Assembly: GCA_902796625.1 (NCBI GenBank)
Contig: CADBPX010000028.1
Coordinates: 1 to 10,610, forward strand
DNA from: an uncultured Pseudomonadota bacterium
GTDB lineage: Bacteria > Pseudomonadota > Alphaproteobacteria > RF32 > CAG-239
Reading direction: 5' to 3'
DNA: 10,610 nucleotides
Position numbers and translations under genes: made by a program. Positions within the stretch are counted from its first letter, which is position 1. Every line of letters begins with the position of its first letter. The notes below the pieces were generated by a model. That model did no database searches, was not told the origin of the DNA, and saw only the letters and a program-made list of their open reading frames with translations. This document shows positions 1-5,492 of the stretch, in pieces.

Positions 1-1092
1 GAATGGGGCGGTACTCCGACCAATGTTGAGGCAGCTAAAGCTTGGATGGATAATGGTCCGACCGGAACAATTTCTGATCAACTATGGGCCTCAGTCGGCA
101 ATAATGATAAAAAGTTGTTGGAAGATTTAACTGCACTCGCTCCAAATGATGCGCCGATGGTTCAGGGCGTTATGATTGAGATTAACGACCGCTTATTCAA
201 GGCCGTTAATACCCACCTTTTAAATGACAGCTTAGGCAAACGTAATTCGGCTCCGAATCCGAATATGGCTTCCGGTGATGCATACGGCCTTGGTGCTTCA
301 TTATGGGTTGACGGCTATTTCGGCAAATCCGAACTTGATGACCGTGATGGTGTTCATTACGGATTTGATACCGACAGCAAGGGTATAATTGTCGGTTTGG
401 ATTACCAGTTTGATCCATTGATTAAGGCCGGCATCGGTTATCAGCATGATTCAACCGATGTTGATGCCTTCAAACGTGAAGCCGATGTTGATACAAATAC
501 CGTATTCGCTTATGCCGAATATAAACCGAATCCATGGTATGCTAACTTCACCATTTCCTACAATATGGCAGAATTTGATGAAGAAAAGCATCCGTTCGGC
601 GAAACATATAAAGCAAAATATGATGTTAATGACTTGGCAATGCAGGCTATGACCGGTTATGAAATCATTACACCGGGATTAGACATTACTCCGCAAGCCG
701 GTGTTCGTTATCACCATCTGGAGCGTGATTCATATAAAGATACGATGGGACAGAAAGTTTCTTCGGAAGATATGGATATCTTAACGGCTGTCGGCGGTAT
801 TAAAATTGCCAAAGACTTTGCGTTGGAAAACTGCAACAAATTCCGTCCGGAAGCCTATGTCGGTGTAACGTACGATTTGGTGAGCGATCGTGATAATGCA
901 TCGGTTACCATTCCGAATGGTGTGATATATAATGTCCATGGCAAGAGATTGCCGCGTTTCGGTGTTGAGGCCGGCGTTGGCATGACAGCAGAAATAACCG
1001 ATAATTTGTCAATTCATGCAAATTATTACGGTGGCTTCCGCTCCGACTATCAAAATCATACCGGTATGGTTGGCTTAAAATATGCCTTTTAA
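1..1092 (+). CDS. Autotransporter-type outer-membrane protein, C-terminal beta-barrel part (5' truncated)
   Basis: The frame is open from the first base, so the gene begins upstream; the ATG at 46 is only an internal Met. The visible 363 residues hold about 80 residues of linker (rich in Asn, Asp and Ala), then from about residue 95 a run of alternating aromatic/hydrophobic strands typical of an autotransporter beta-domain: LWVDGYFG, GIIVGLDYQF, AGIGYQHD, VFAYAEYK, YANFTISYN, ITPQAGVRYHH, AYVGVTYDL and a last strand GMVGLKYAF. The final Phe is the usual BamA-recognised end of an outer-membrane barrel. The known role of such domains is to sit in the outer membrane and carry an N-terminal passenger to the cell surface; the passenger lies outside the window, so its function cannot be stated. 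The gene is followed 22 nt later by a strong terminator and converges on the next gene. An adhesin-like type V secreted protein is most likely; a plain porin-like barrel is the alternative. Confidence 0.85.
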   Translation, partial: EWGGTPTNVEAAKAWMDNGPTGTISDQLWASVGNNDKKLLEDLTALAPNDAPMVQGVMIEINDRLFKAVNTHLLNDSLGKRNSAPNPNMASGDAYGLGASLWVDGYFGKSELDDRDGVHYGFDTDSKGIIVGLDYQFDPLIKAGIGYQHDSTDVDAFKREADVDTNTVFAYAEYKPNPWYANFTISYNMAEFDEEKHPFGETYKAKYDVNDLAMQAMTGYEIITPGLDITPQAGVRYHHLERDSYKDTMGQKVSSEDMDILTAVGGIKIAKDFALENCNKFRPEAYVGVTYDLVSDRDNASVTIPNGVIYNVHGKRLPRFGVEAGVGMTAEITDNLSIHANYYGGFRSDYQNHTGMVGLKYAF

Positions 1093-1114
1093 CCGGAATA
1101 ATGATTAAAAAAAC

Positions 1115-1152
1115 AAAAATCCGTCGAACCTCTTGGTTCGGCGGATTTTTTT
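1115..1152. terminator. Bidirectional intrinsic terminator between convergent genes
   Basis: The arms at 1115-1130 and 1135-1150 pair along their whole length (one G-T wobble) around a TCTT loop. On the + strand a T run follows the stem, and on the - strand a T-rich tract (complement of the A-rich 1107-1119) follows it. It therefore fits as the end of both the autotransporter gene (stop at 1092) and the membrane protein gene on the other strand (stop at 1160). Confidence 0.9.
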
Positions 1153-1159
1153 ATGGATG

Positions 1160-1762
1160 TTATTTCTCGCAATAGCGGCAATAGTAACTAATACGTGCTG
1201 CCAAACTGCCGAGAGTTCCGTCAATATCTGTTTTTTCGAGCGGAATCTGCAATATCGACCTCAAATAAAGAACAAATACCATCATCTCAGAATCGTTAAG
1301 TTGTAAAGAATCAAAACGAACTTGAGAAGATAAATTTTGTTCCGGACGCACTTTAATCAGCTCTCTCGTCATAATCGAAAGAATTGATGCTTTATTGGTC
1401 CGCATCTCCTGAAAACTTAGCCATTGCAGATATTTCACTTGCAAGGTATAATACACTGCAAACGAAACTGCCTGGCATAGCGCAAACAGAAGAATATTCC
1501 ACGCACTGCTCTCCTCCGGACGGAAAAAACAAAAGACAATCAGCCATATCAACGAGAGCAGACCGCAAACAAATGCATGCAAATCGAACATTTCAATATT
1601 TGGAACTATAATCACTCGAGAAAGCCCAATAAAAACAGCCGTTTGCAGAACAAAACCGAGAACAAAAACTCCAACATAACTATGGGTGGAAAAATAAACC
1701 GTTCCAACCAACAGAAGCACGCTCACCAGAGCTGCAAGCAGAAAAAATTTTGATCTTACCAT
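1160..1762 (-). CDS. Small four-helix membrane protein with ACP-like C-terminal tail (unknown function, copy A)
   Basis: A 200-aa protein of no family I recognise. Four hydrophobic helices are visible at about residues 5-22, 29-51, 61-80 and 88-106, followed by a soluble tail of about 90 residues. The last 50 residues (from FDSLQLNDSEMM, about 150, to GTLGSLAARIS, about 182-192) have the helix and hydrophobic pattern of an acyl carrier protein, with a DSL triplet (Ser152) like the phosphopantetheine site; this resemblance is judged by eye. I chose the ATG at 1760-1762. The longer frame starting at 1858 would begin inside the terminator of the neighbouring gene, and the in-frame Met at 1804 overlaps a candidate -10 box. 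No clear Shine-Dalgarno precedes 1762. With this start the protein matches the length of its neighbour (198 aa), and both have K5, F6 and AALV at residues 10-13, which suggests tandem paralogs. The gene is probably transcribed alone. Confidence 0.75.
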   Translation of the reverse strand: MVRSKFFLLAALVSVLLLVGTVYFSTHSYVGVFVLGFVLQTAVFIGLSRVIIVPNIEMFDLHAFVCGLLSLIWLIVFCFFRPEESSAWNILLFALCQAVSFAVYYTLQVKYLQWLSFQEMRTNKASILSIMTRELIKVRPEQNLSSQVRFDSLQLNDSEMMVFVLYLRSILQIPLEKTDIDGTLGSLAARISYYCRYCEK

Positions 1763-1802
1763 GTTAATAAAATTATAGACATAAATATACTTGAATGTGT
1801 CC

Positions 1803-1831
1803 ATAATAGCACACTTGAAATAAAATGCAAA
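1803..1831 (-). promoter_or_regulatory. Candidate promoter of membrane protein copy A
   Basis: Read on the - strand: TTTGCA, a 17-nt spacer, then TATTAT preceded by TGC (an extended -10 pattern). Transcription would start near 1796 and leave a leader of about 34 nt before the ATG at 1762. It lies directly after the terminator of copy B, which makes a separate promoter necessary for copy A. A second TATAAT at 1772-1777 lies so close to the ATG that it would give a nearly leaderless transcript. Prediction by eye only. Confidence 0.4.
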
Positions 1832-1832
1832 T

Positions 1833-1867
1833 AAAAAAACGTTGAACCCAAAGTTCAACGTTTTTTT
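1833..1867 (-). terminator. Intrinsic terminator of membrane protein copy B
   Basis: Perfect 15-bp inverted repeat (AAAAAAACGTTGAAC at 1833-1847 and its complement at 1853-1867) around a CCAAA loop. On the - strand a T run follows the stem, four bases after the stop codon of the 1871-2467 gene. It separates the two membrane protein genes transcriptionally. Confidence 0.9.
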
Positions 1868-1870
1868 ATT

Positions 1871-2467
1871 TTAAGCAAGGCAATCTGCCAATTTGCCGAC
1901 GGTCATCTTCTTCAATTTCTCATCGCTGATATTTTTCAGCGTCCGTTTGAAGCGTGTTTCCAATACGCTGCGCAGTTGTTTCAAATCTTCTGCAGTCAAA
2001 TCTTCAAAATCCGACAGTAAGCTATACTCGGCAACTCTGCGGTATTTGACAAACTTCTGCACCTCGGCGATCACTTCTTCTTGATGCTCAAATCTCTTAA
2101 TATATCGCTTATTTCGCGGTAAAAGAGAATCAAGCAACAACAGTGTGCCGAACATAAAAACGAAACAGCAGAACATAATCGCTGCAACAATCATACTGTT
2201 CTCCGGGAACAGCAATATTGCCACGACCGAGCCAATAGCCAAGGCCACAAAAGCGATAATCGTCGCCCAACTCATATGATCGGTCGTTGCCGGCGTACAG
2301 TTCTTAACTCCGGTGCTGACCAACACGATCATCTCCAGCACAAAGGCTGCCACAACTGCAATCAGTGCGGGAATCCACCCTAAGTTCAGAGATACTACTC
2401 CGAAAACAACACCGATCAAAACCACTGTTACCAATGCGGCAACAACATCAAATTTATAAGCTTTCAT
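1871..2467 (-). CDS. Small four-helix membrane protein with ACP-like C-terminal tail (unknown function, copy B)
   Basis: A 198-aa protein of no family I recognise. Hydrophobic helices lie at about residues 6-26, 31-51, 66-87 and 92-114. A basic segment follows (PRNKRYIKR, 117-125), which by the positive-inside rule puts the tail in the cytoplasm, and then a charged helical tail. The end of the tail (SDEKLKKMTVGKLADCL, 181-197) closely resembles the last loop and helix of acyl carrier proteins, but where the modified Ser would be the sequence reads FEDL, so a phosphopantetheine arm seems absent. It shares length, helix layout and the N-terminal K5/F6/AALV(10-13) positions with its neighbour, and a PEN/PEE motif between the third and fourth helices. 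The ATG at 2467 has no evident Shine-Dalgarno. It is divergent from tolQ across a 225-nt gap. A membrane anchor or adaptor for an enzyme or partner protein is possible, but nothing in the sequence fixes a function. Confidence 0.75.
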   Translation of the reverse strand: MKAYKFDVVAALVTVVLIGVVFGVVSLNLGWIPALIAVVAAFVLEMIVLVSTGVKNCTPATTDHMSWATIIAFVALAIGSVVAILLFPENSMIVAAIMFCCFVFMFGTLLLLDSLLPRNKRYIKRFEHQEEVIAEVQKFVKYRRVAEYSLLSDFEDLTAEDLKQLRSVLETRFKRTLKNISDEKLKKMTVGKLADCLA

Positions 2468-2475
2468 ACGCTAAT

Positions 2476-2490
2476 AAAATTAAGGTGAAT
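2476..2490 (+). repeat. Direct repeat AAAATTAAGGTRAAT, first copy
   Basis: Matches 2655-2669 at 14 of 15 positions. It sits just upstream of the start codon of the - strand membrane protein gene, inside its presumed leader. It could be an operator half-set or simply AT-rich chance similarity. Confidence 0.35.
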
Positions 2491-2520
2491 AATAGAATAA
2501 ATTATAAGTTACTAACTTTC

Positions 2521-2549
2521 TTTATAAATCAAAATAAACAAAAAATCAA
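2521..2549 (-). promoter_or_regulatory. Candidate promoter of membrane protein copy B
   Basis: Read on the - strand: TTGATT (2549-2544), a 17-nt spacer, then TATAAA (2526-2521). Transcription would begin near 2514 and leave a leader of about 46 nt before the ATG at 2467. The region is AT-rich, so chance matches are easy to find. Confidence 0.35.
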
Positions 2550-2654
2550 GACAAAATTTTTAAACTTGACAAATTTCTTATGAAAGTATGAAGAATATTT
2601 TTGCACAACTTAATAAATTAATTGCCTATTAAGGATTTTGTGTTAAATTACAGC

Positions 2655-2669
2655 AAAATTAAGGTAAAT
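2655..2669 (+). repeat. Direct repeat AAAATTAAGGTRAAT, second copy
   Basis: Partner of the copy at 2476-2490, in the same orientation. It lies 24 nt upstream of the tolQ start and 10 nt before its Shine-Dalgarno, so a bound protein or an RNA contact here could affect tolQ. Confidence 0.35.
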
Positions 2670-2679
2670 TGCAATTTAT

Positions 2680-2684
2680 AAAGG
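2680..2684 (+). promoter_or_regulatory. Shine-Dalgarno that sets the tolQ start
   Basis: AAAGG ends 8 nt before the ATG at 2693. It favours that ATG over the in-frame TTG at 2669, which would add eight residues and has no such site at a proper distance. Confidence 0.65.
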
Positions 2685-2692
2685 TTATAAAA

Positions 2693-3442
2693 ATGGAACC
2701 ACAAACGTTATCAGATGTTGCGCAAACCGCAACAGAACAAATGTCTTTATGGGATATGGTCTGGTCGTCAGACACAATTACAAAAGTTGTTATGATTGGA
2801 TTAATTGCCGCTTCGGTTTGGTCTTGGGCAATTATTTTAGAAAAATTTGCGACCTTGCGACAGGTCAGAAATCAATCGAAAAAATTTGAAGAGGCCTTCT
2901 GGTCAGGCGGGTCACTGGATCGTTTATATGAAGCTATCGGCAATCGTCCGCGCGATCCGATGTCGGCAATTTTTGTGGCAGCAATGCGCGAGTGGAAGCG
3001 CAATACCTTGATGAAAGGTAAAACCGATCGCAGTCTGCGTGGTGTTTCGTTGCAACAACGTATTGAAAAGGCCATGTCGGTATCCATCGATAAAGAATTA
3101 GACAGCTTAGATACTCATTTAGGCTTTCTGGCCACTACCGGCTCGGTAGCCCCGTTAATCGGTTTGTTCGGTACAGTATGGGGTATTATTAACAGTTTTA
3201 ATGCCATTGCCATTACGCAGAGTAATTCGTTATCAGCAATGGCTCCGGGTATTGCTGAGGCATTATTTACAACGGCCTTTGGTTTAATCGCCGCCATTCC
3301 GGCAGTTGTCGCCTACAACGCCATAACCTCATCAATTGACAGCTATGCCAAAACGTTGGATAATTTTATGGCTGAATTTTCAACCATTCTCTCGCGTGAA
3401 ATTGATGAAACAACCTTGAAGGCTGATCTGGCGGGAGAATAA
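2693..3442 (+). CDS. tolQ: TolQ, proton-channel subunit of the Tol-Pal motor
   Basis: TolQ belongs to the MotA/TolQ/ExbB family. With TolR it uses the proton gradient across the inner membrane to energise TolA, which pulls on the Pal/outer-membrane link during cell constriction. The 249-aa product has the family layout: one N-terminal membrane helix at about residues 30-50, a large cytoplasmic loop (about 55-140), and two long helices at about 143-168 (ATTGSVAPLIGLFGTVWGI) and 184-210 (GIAEALFTTAFGLIAAIPAV). These two carry the conserved Gly/Thr/Pro pattern that lines the channel. The start at 2693 follows AAAGG. tolR begins 2 nt after the stop, and this gene order (Q-R-A) distinguishes it from ExbB. 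It is the first gene of the + strand cluster, so expression probably starts in the 2468-2692 region. No ybgC-like gene lies in front of it. Confidence 0.95.
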   Translation: MEPQTLSDVAQTATEQMSLWDMVWSSDTITKVVMIGLIAASVWSWAIILEKFATLRQVRNQSKKFEEAFWSGGSLDRLYEAIGNRPRDPMSAIFVAAMREWKRNTLMKGKTDRSLRGVSLQQRIEKAMSVSIDKELDSLDTHLGFLATTGSVAPLIGLFGTVWGIINSFNAIAITQSNSLSAMAPGIAEALFTTAFGLIAAIPAVVAYNAITSSIDSYAKTLDNFMAEFSTILSREIDETTLKADLAGE

Positions 3443-3444
3443 AA

Positions 3445-3885
3445 ATGGCTTTTATGCAAAATTCCTCATACAGCCGCCGGCAATCACGCCGCAAAACCGA
3501 TGTGAACATTACCAATTTGATGGACGTCATGATGGTTTTGTTGGTAGTGTTTATGGTTGCGGCGCCACTAATGACTTCCGGCATTCAGCTTGATTTGCCG
3601 AAAGTTGGCGGCAAAGCTTTAACCGGTGAAGAAACCTCGGTTAATATCAGTGTTGATAAAGATGGCTATTACTATATCGGTAAAACCGTTATTGATGATG
3701 AAGAAATTTTGCCGAAGCTGGCTGCCATTAAAGGTGAGAACGGTTCACTATCCGTGACCATATCCGGCGATACAACGGCGGCCTATGGACGAGTTATCGG
3801 GCTGATGGCTGTGTTAAAAGAAGCCGGATATGATAAGGTCGGGCTGAAAACCGAATCTAAGCCTTTTAACGGTAAAAAGAAATAA
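3445..3885 (+). CDS. tolR: TolR, proton-channel partner of TolQ
   Basis: TolR/ExbD family, 146 aa, close to the family size. A short basic cytoplasmic N-terminus (RRQSRRK, residues 11-17) precedes a single membrane helix, NITNLMDVMMVLLVVFMVAA (21-40), whose Asp27 matches the essential proton-carrying Asp of TolR and ExbD. The rest (about 45-146) is the periplasmic domain that dimerises and contacts peptidoglycan; LDLPK (50-54) right after the helix is typical. The residue after Thr in the helix is Asn where the usual family motif has Pro (VTPxxD), a small departure. GGGAG at 3433-3437, inside the end of tolQ, is spaced 7 nt from the ATG at 3445, so translation is likely coupled to tolQ. A second Met at codon 4 is a less well-spaced alternative start. 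Confidence 0.95.
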   Translation: MAFMQNSSYSRRQSRRKTDVNITNLMDVMMVLLVVFMVAAPLMTSGIQLDLPKVGGKALTGEETSVNISVDKDGYYYIGKTVIDDEEILPKLAAIKGENGSLSVTISGDTTAAYGRVIGLMAVLKEAGYDKVGLKTESKPFNGKKK

Positions 3886-3909
3886 TACTACAGAAAAGAA
3901 TATTCGGTA

Positions 3910-4917
3910 ATGAACAAAAAGTACTTAAAACAATCTCTGGCTCTTCATGCAGTCGCCGCTATTTTGATATTGGTCGACCTGCCCAATTTCAGAAGCCATG
4001 ATATGACACTCGGTCAATCGCCGATTATTGTCGATTTGTCACAAGTACGTATTGATGAAATGACTAATTTACCATCAAAAGCCGAGTTTGGACCGGAGGA
4101 CCGCAAGGCAACCGTAGAAGAAAAGAAAGAACAATTCACCAATGATGCTCCGCCACCACCGCCGGAGCCACAGGCTAAGGAAAAACCGGAACCGCAAGCA
4201 GAACCGGAGCCGGCTCCGGTACCGGAAGAAAAGCCGACGGAAGTTAAGCAGGATTACTTGGAAGCGCCGACACCGGATAAAAAATCCGATAAAAAACCGG
4301 ACCCGAAACCGACGCCGAAACAACCGCCAAAACCGGCTGCAAAACCAAAGCCGAAACCGAAACCAAAGCCACAGCCGGAAAATAAGCCGCAAAACAGTGA
4401 CAATAACAAAAAACCGCAGGAACAGCCGAAAACGCAGAGTAACGCGCTGAAGAGCCTGATGCAGGAAATTGATAACAGCAAAAATCTGGATATCGGCGAA
4501 AAAACGCAAAGCGCGATGATTAAAGAAGGCACACCGGTTCAACATATGGGTATTGAAGGCGGTAACAGCAATGGTTCTTATTTCAGTGATTTAACCATTT
4601 CAGAAACCGATGCCATCGCCAGCTTGCTGCGACAAAATTGGAACTTAGATCCGGGAGCGATGGGAATTGACGGGATGATGGTTGAAATACGTGTTCGTTT
4701 GGCTCGTGACGGCAGTATTCAGAAAATTGAGTTTGTTGACCAAGCGCGCTTTAATTCCGATCCGAATTACCGTTCGGTTGCCGAAAGTGCCCAAAGAGCT
4801 ATTATTGCCACACAGCAGGCTTTCAAAGAAGTCTTTGGCGTAAAATATGCTGATCGCTATGATGTTTGGGGAACTTTGCGTTTATACTTCGATCCGCTCG
4901 ACAAGGGTATTCACTGA
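3910..4917 (+). CDS. tolA: TolA, periplasm-spanning linker of the Tol-Pal system
   Basis: TolA is anchored in the inner membrane by TolQR and reaches across the periplasm to TolB/Pal, transmitting force to the outer membrane. The 335-aa product has one N-terminal membrane helix (about residues 8-23), a low-complexity linker rich in Pro, Lys, Glu and Gln (about 80-175), and a C-terminal globular domain of about 110 residues (223-330) with TolA/TonB-C features such as RQNWNLDP, EIRVRLARDGSIQKIEF and AESAQRAI. The linker is Pro-rich and TonB-like, unlike the Ala-rich helical linker of enterobacterial TolA. Its place directly after tolQ and tolR identifies it as TolA more than its sequence alone does; TonB would be the alternative. 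The ATG at 3910 has only a weak A-rich ribosome site. The gene ends in tandem stops (TGATAA). Confidence 0.9.
   Translation: MNKKYLKQSLALHAVAAILILVDLPNFRSHDMTLGQSPIIVDLSQVRIDEMTNLPSKAEFGPEDRKATVEEKKEQFTNDAPPPPPEPQAKEKPEPQAEPEPAPVPEEKPTEVKQDYLEAPTPDKKSDKKPDPKPTPKQPPKPAAKPKPKPKPKPQPENKPQNSDNNKKPQEQPKTQSNALKSLMQEIDNSKNLDIGEKTQSAMIKEGTPVQHMGIEGGNSNGSYFSDLTISETDAIASLLRQNWNLDPGAMGIDGMMVEIRVRLARDGSIQKIEFVDQARFNSDPNYRSVAESAQRAIIATQQAFKEVFGVKYADRYDVWGTLRLYFDPLDKGIH
4291..4392 (+). repeat. Degenerate hexamer repeats encoding the Lys-Pro linker of TolA
   Basis: Imperfect tandem CCGAAA/CCAAAG units encode alternating Pro-Lys pairs (residues about 128-160 of TolA). The same stretch creates long open frames on the other strand and in another frame, which I treat as by-products of the repeat. 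Such tracts can change in length by slippage. Confidence 0.75.
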
Positions 4918-4937
4918 TAAATAAATCCGCTTTATTC

Positions 4938-4943
4938 AAGGAG
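4938..4943 (+). promoter_or_regulatory. Shine-Dalgarno that sets the lemA start
   Basis: AAGGAG, a consensus site, is spaced 6 nt from the ATG at 4950. It rules out the longer frame that opens at 4866 inside tolA. Confidence 0.85.
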
Positions 4944-4949
4944 AAACTT

Positions 4950-5492
4950 ATGCTTAAAACCGGATTATTAATAACACTCGTAATTATTGCCGGACTGATT
5001 TACATATATAACAAAGCCGTACAATACAAAAACTATGTAGCCGAAGCCTTTGCTACTATGGATGTATATTTGAAAAAACGCTGGGATTTACTGCCAAACT
5101 TATTGGAAACGGTTAAACAATATACCGCTTATGAAAAAGGTATATTAACCGATGTAACCAAGATTAGAGCACAGAATTATGCCAATCTTTCGTTGCATGA
5201 TAAAATTAATACCAATGTTGAGCTGAGCAACCTGTTGCCGAAAATTAATGCCATAGCTGAAAACTATCCGGATTTGAAATCCAATCAAACTTATACTCTT
5301 TTAATGCAGCAAATGAGCGATATTGAAAATGATATTGCCAACTCCCGCAAATATTATAACGGCACCGTACGTGAGCTTAACACCTTTTTGCAGATATTTC
5401 CGATAAATATATTAACTGCGGCTTGCGGATTTAAACAAGCGGAAATGTTCGAAATTTCAGCCGATGAACGCCGCAATATAAAGGTTGAATAA
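4950..5492 (+). CDS. lemA: LemA family protein
   Basis: A 180-aa protein with the LemA family signature. A single N-terminal membrane helix (about residues 4-20) is followed by a long helical domain with the typical blocks AFATMDVYLKKRWDLLPNLL (33-52) and, later, YPDLKSNQTY (106-115), MSDIENDIANSRKYYN (122-137) and LNTFLQIFP (143-151). LemA proteins are widespread, sit in the inner membrane with most of the chain outside the cytoplasm, and have no firmly established biochemical role. They are commonly found beside DUF2207 or TPM-domain membrane proteins, as here. The start at 4950 follows a strong AAGGAG, giving a length usual for the family. Its stop overlaps the next start by one base (TAATG), so the two products are probably made in proportion. 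It stands 32 nt after tolA, in the place where tolB would normally be expected. Confidence 0.93.
   Translation: MLKTGLLITLVIIAGLIYIYNKAVQYKNYVAEAFATMDVYLKKRWDLLPNLLETVKQYTAYEKGILTDVTKIRAQNYANLSLHDKINTNVELSNLLPKINAIAENYPDLKSNQTYTLLMQQMSDIENDIANSRKYYNGTVRELNTFLQIFPINILTAACGFKQAEMFEISADERRNIKVE

Larger units (their letters stand above)
2468..2692. promoter_or_regulatory. AT-rich divergent regulatory region between copy B and tolQ
   Basis: This 225-nt gap is strongly AT-rich and carries no open frame I would call a gene. The motif ATTAAGG occurs three times on the + strand (2479-2485, 2628-2634, 2658-2664). The outer two lie in a longer repeat, AAAATTAAGGTRAAT (2476-2490 and 2655-2669), one next to each divergent gene. 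A perfect TTGACA is at 2566-2571 on the + strand, but only weak -10 candidates follow it (TATGAA after 15 nt), so the tolQ promoter is not firmly placed. Confidence 0.5.

Noticed and set aside
1384..1611. 75-aa + strand frame opposite membrane protein copy A
   Set aside because: No ribosome site and no recognisable composition; the - strand frame has clear membrane helices and terminator placement.
2566..2590. Perfect TTGACA as a firm tolQ promoter
   Set aside because: No good -10 box lies 16-18 nt downstream; only TATGAA at 15 nt. Mentioned in the regulatory region but not called separately.
4075..4545. 156-aa open frame antisense to tolA, and the 102-aa and 92-aa frames overlapping the same stretch
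   Set aside because: All are rich in Arg, Phe, Leu or Cys in a pattern dictated by the CCGAAA-type repeat of the tolA linker; no ribosome site or domain, and tolA is clearly the coding frame.
4918..4940. AATAAA-TCCGC-TTTATT inverted repeat between tolA and lemA as a terminator
   Set aside because: The arms are only A-T pairs and no T run follows, so it is too weak to stop transcription.
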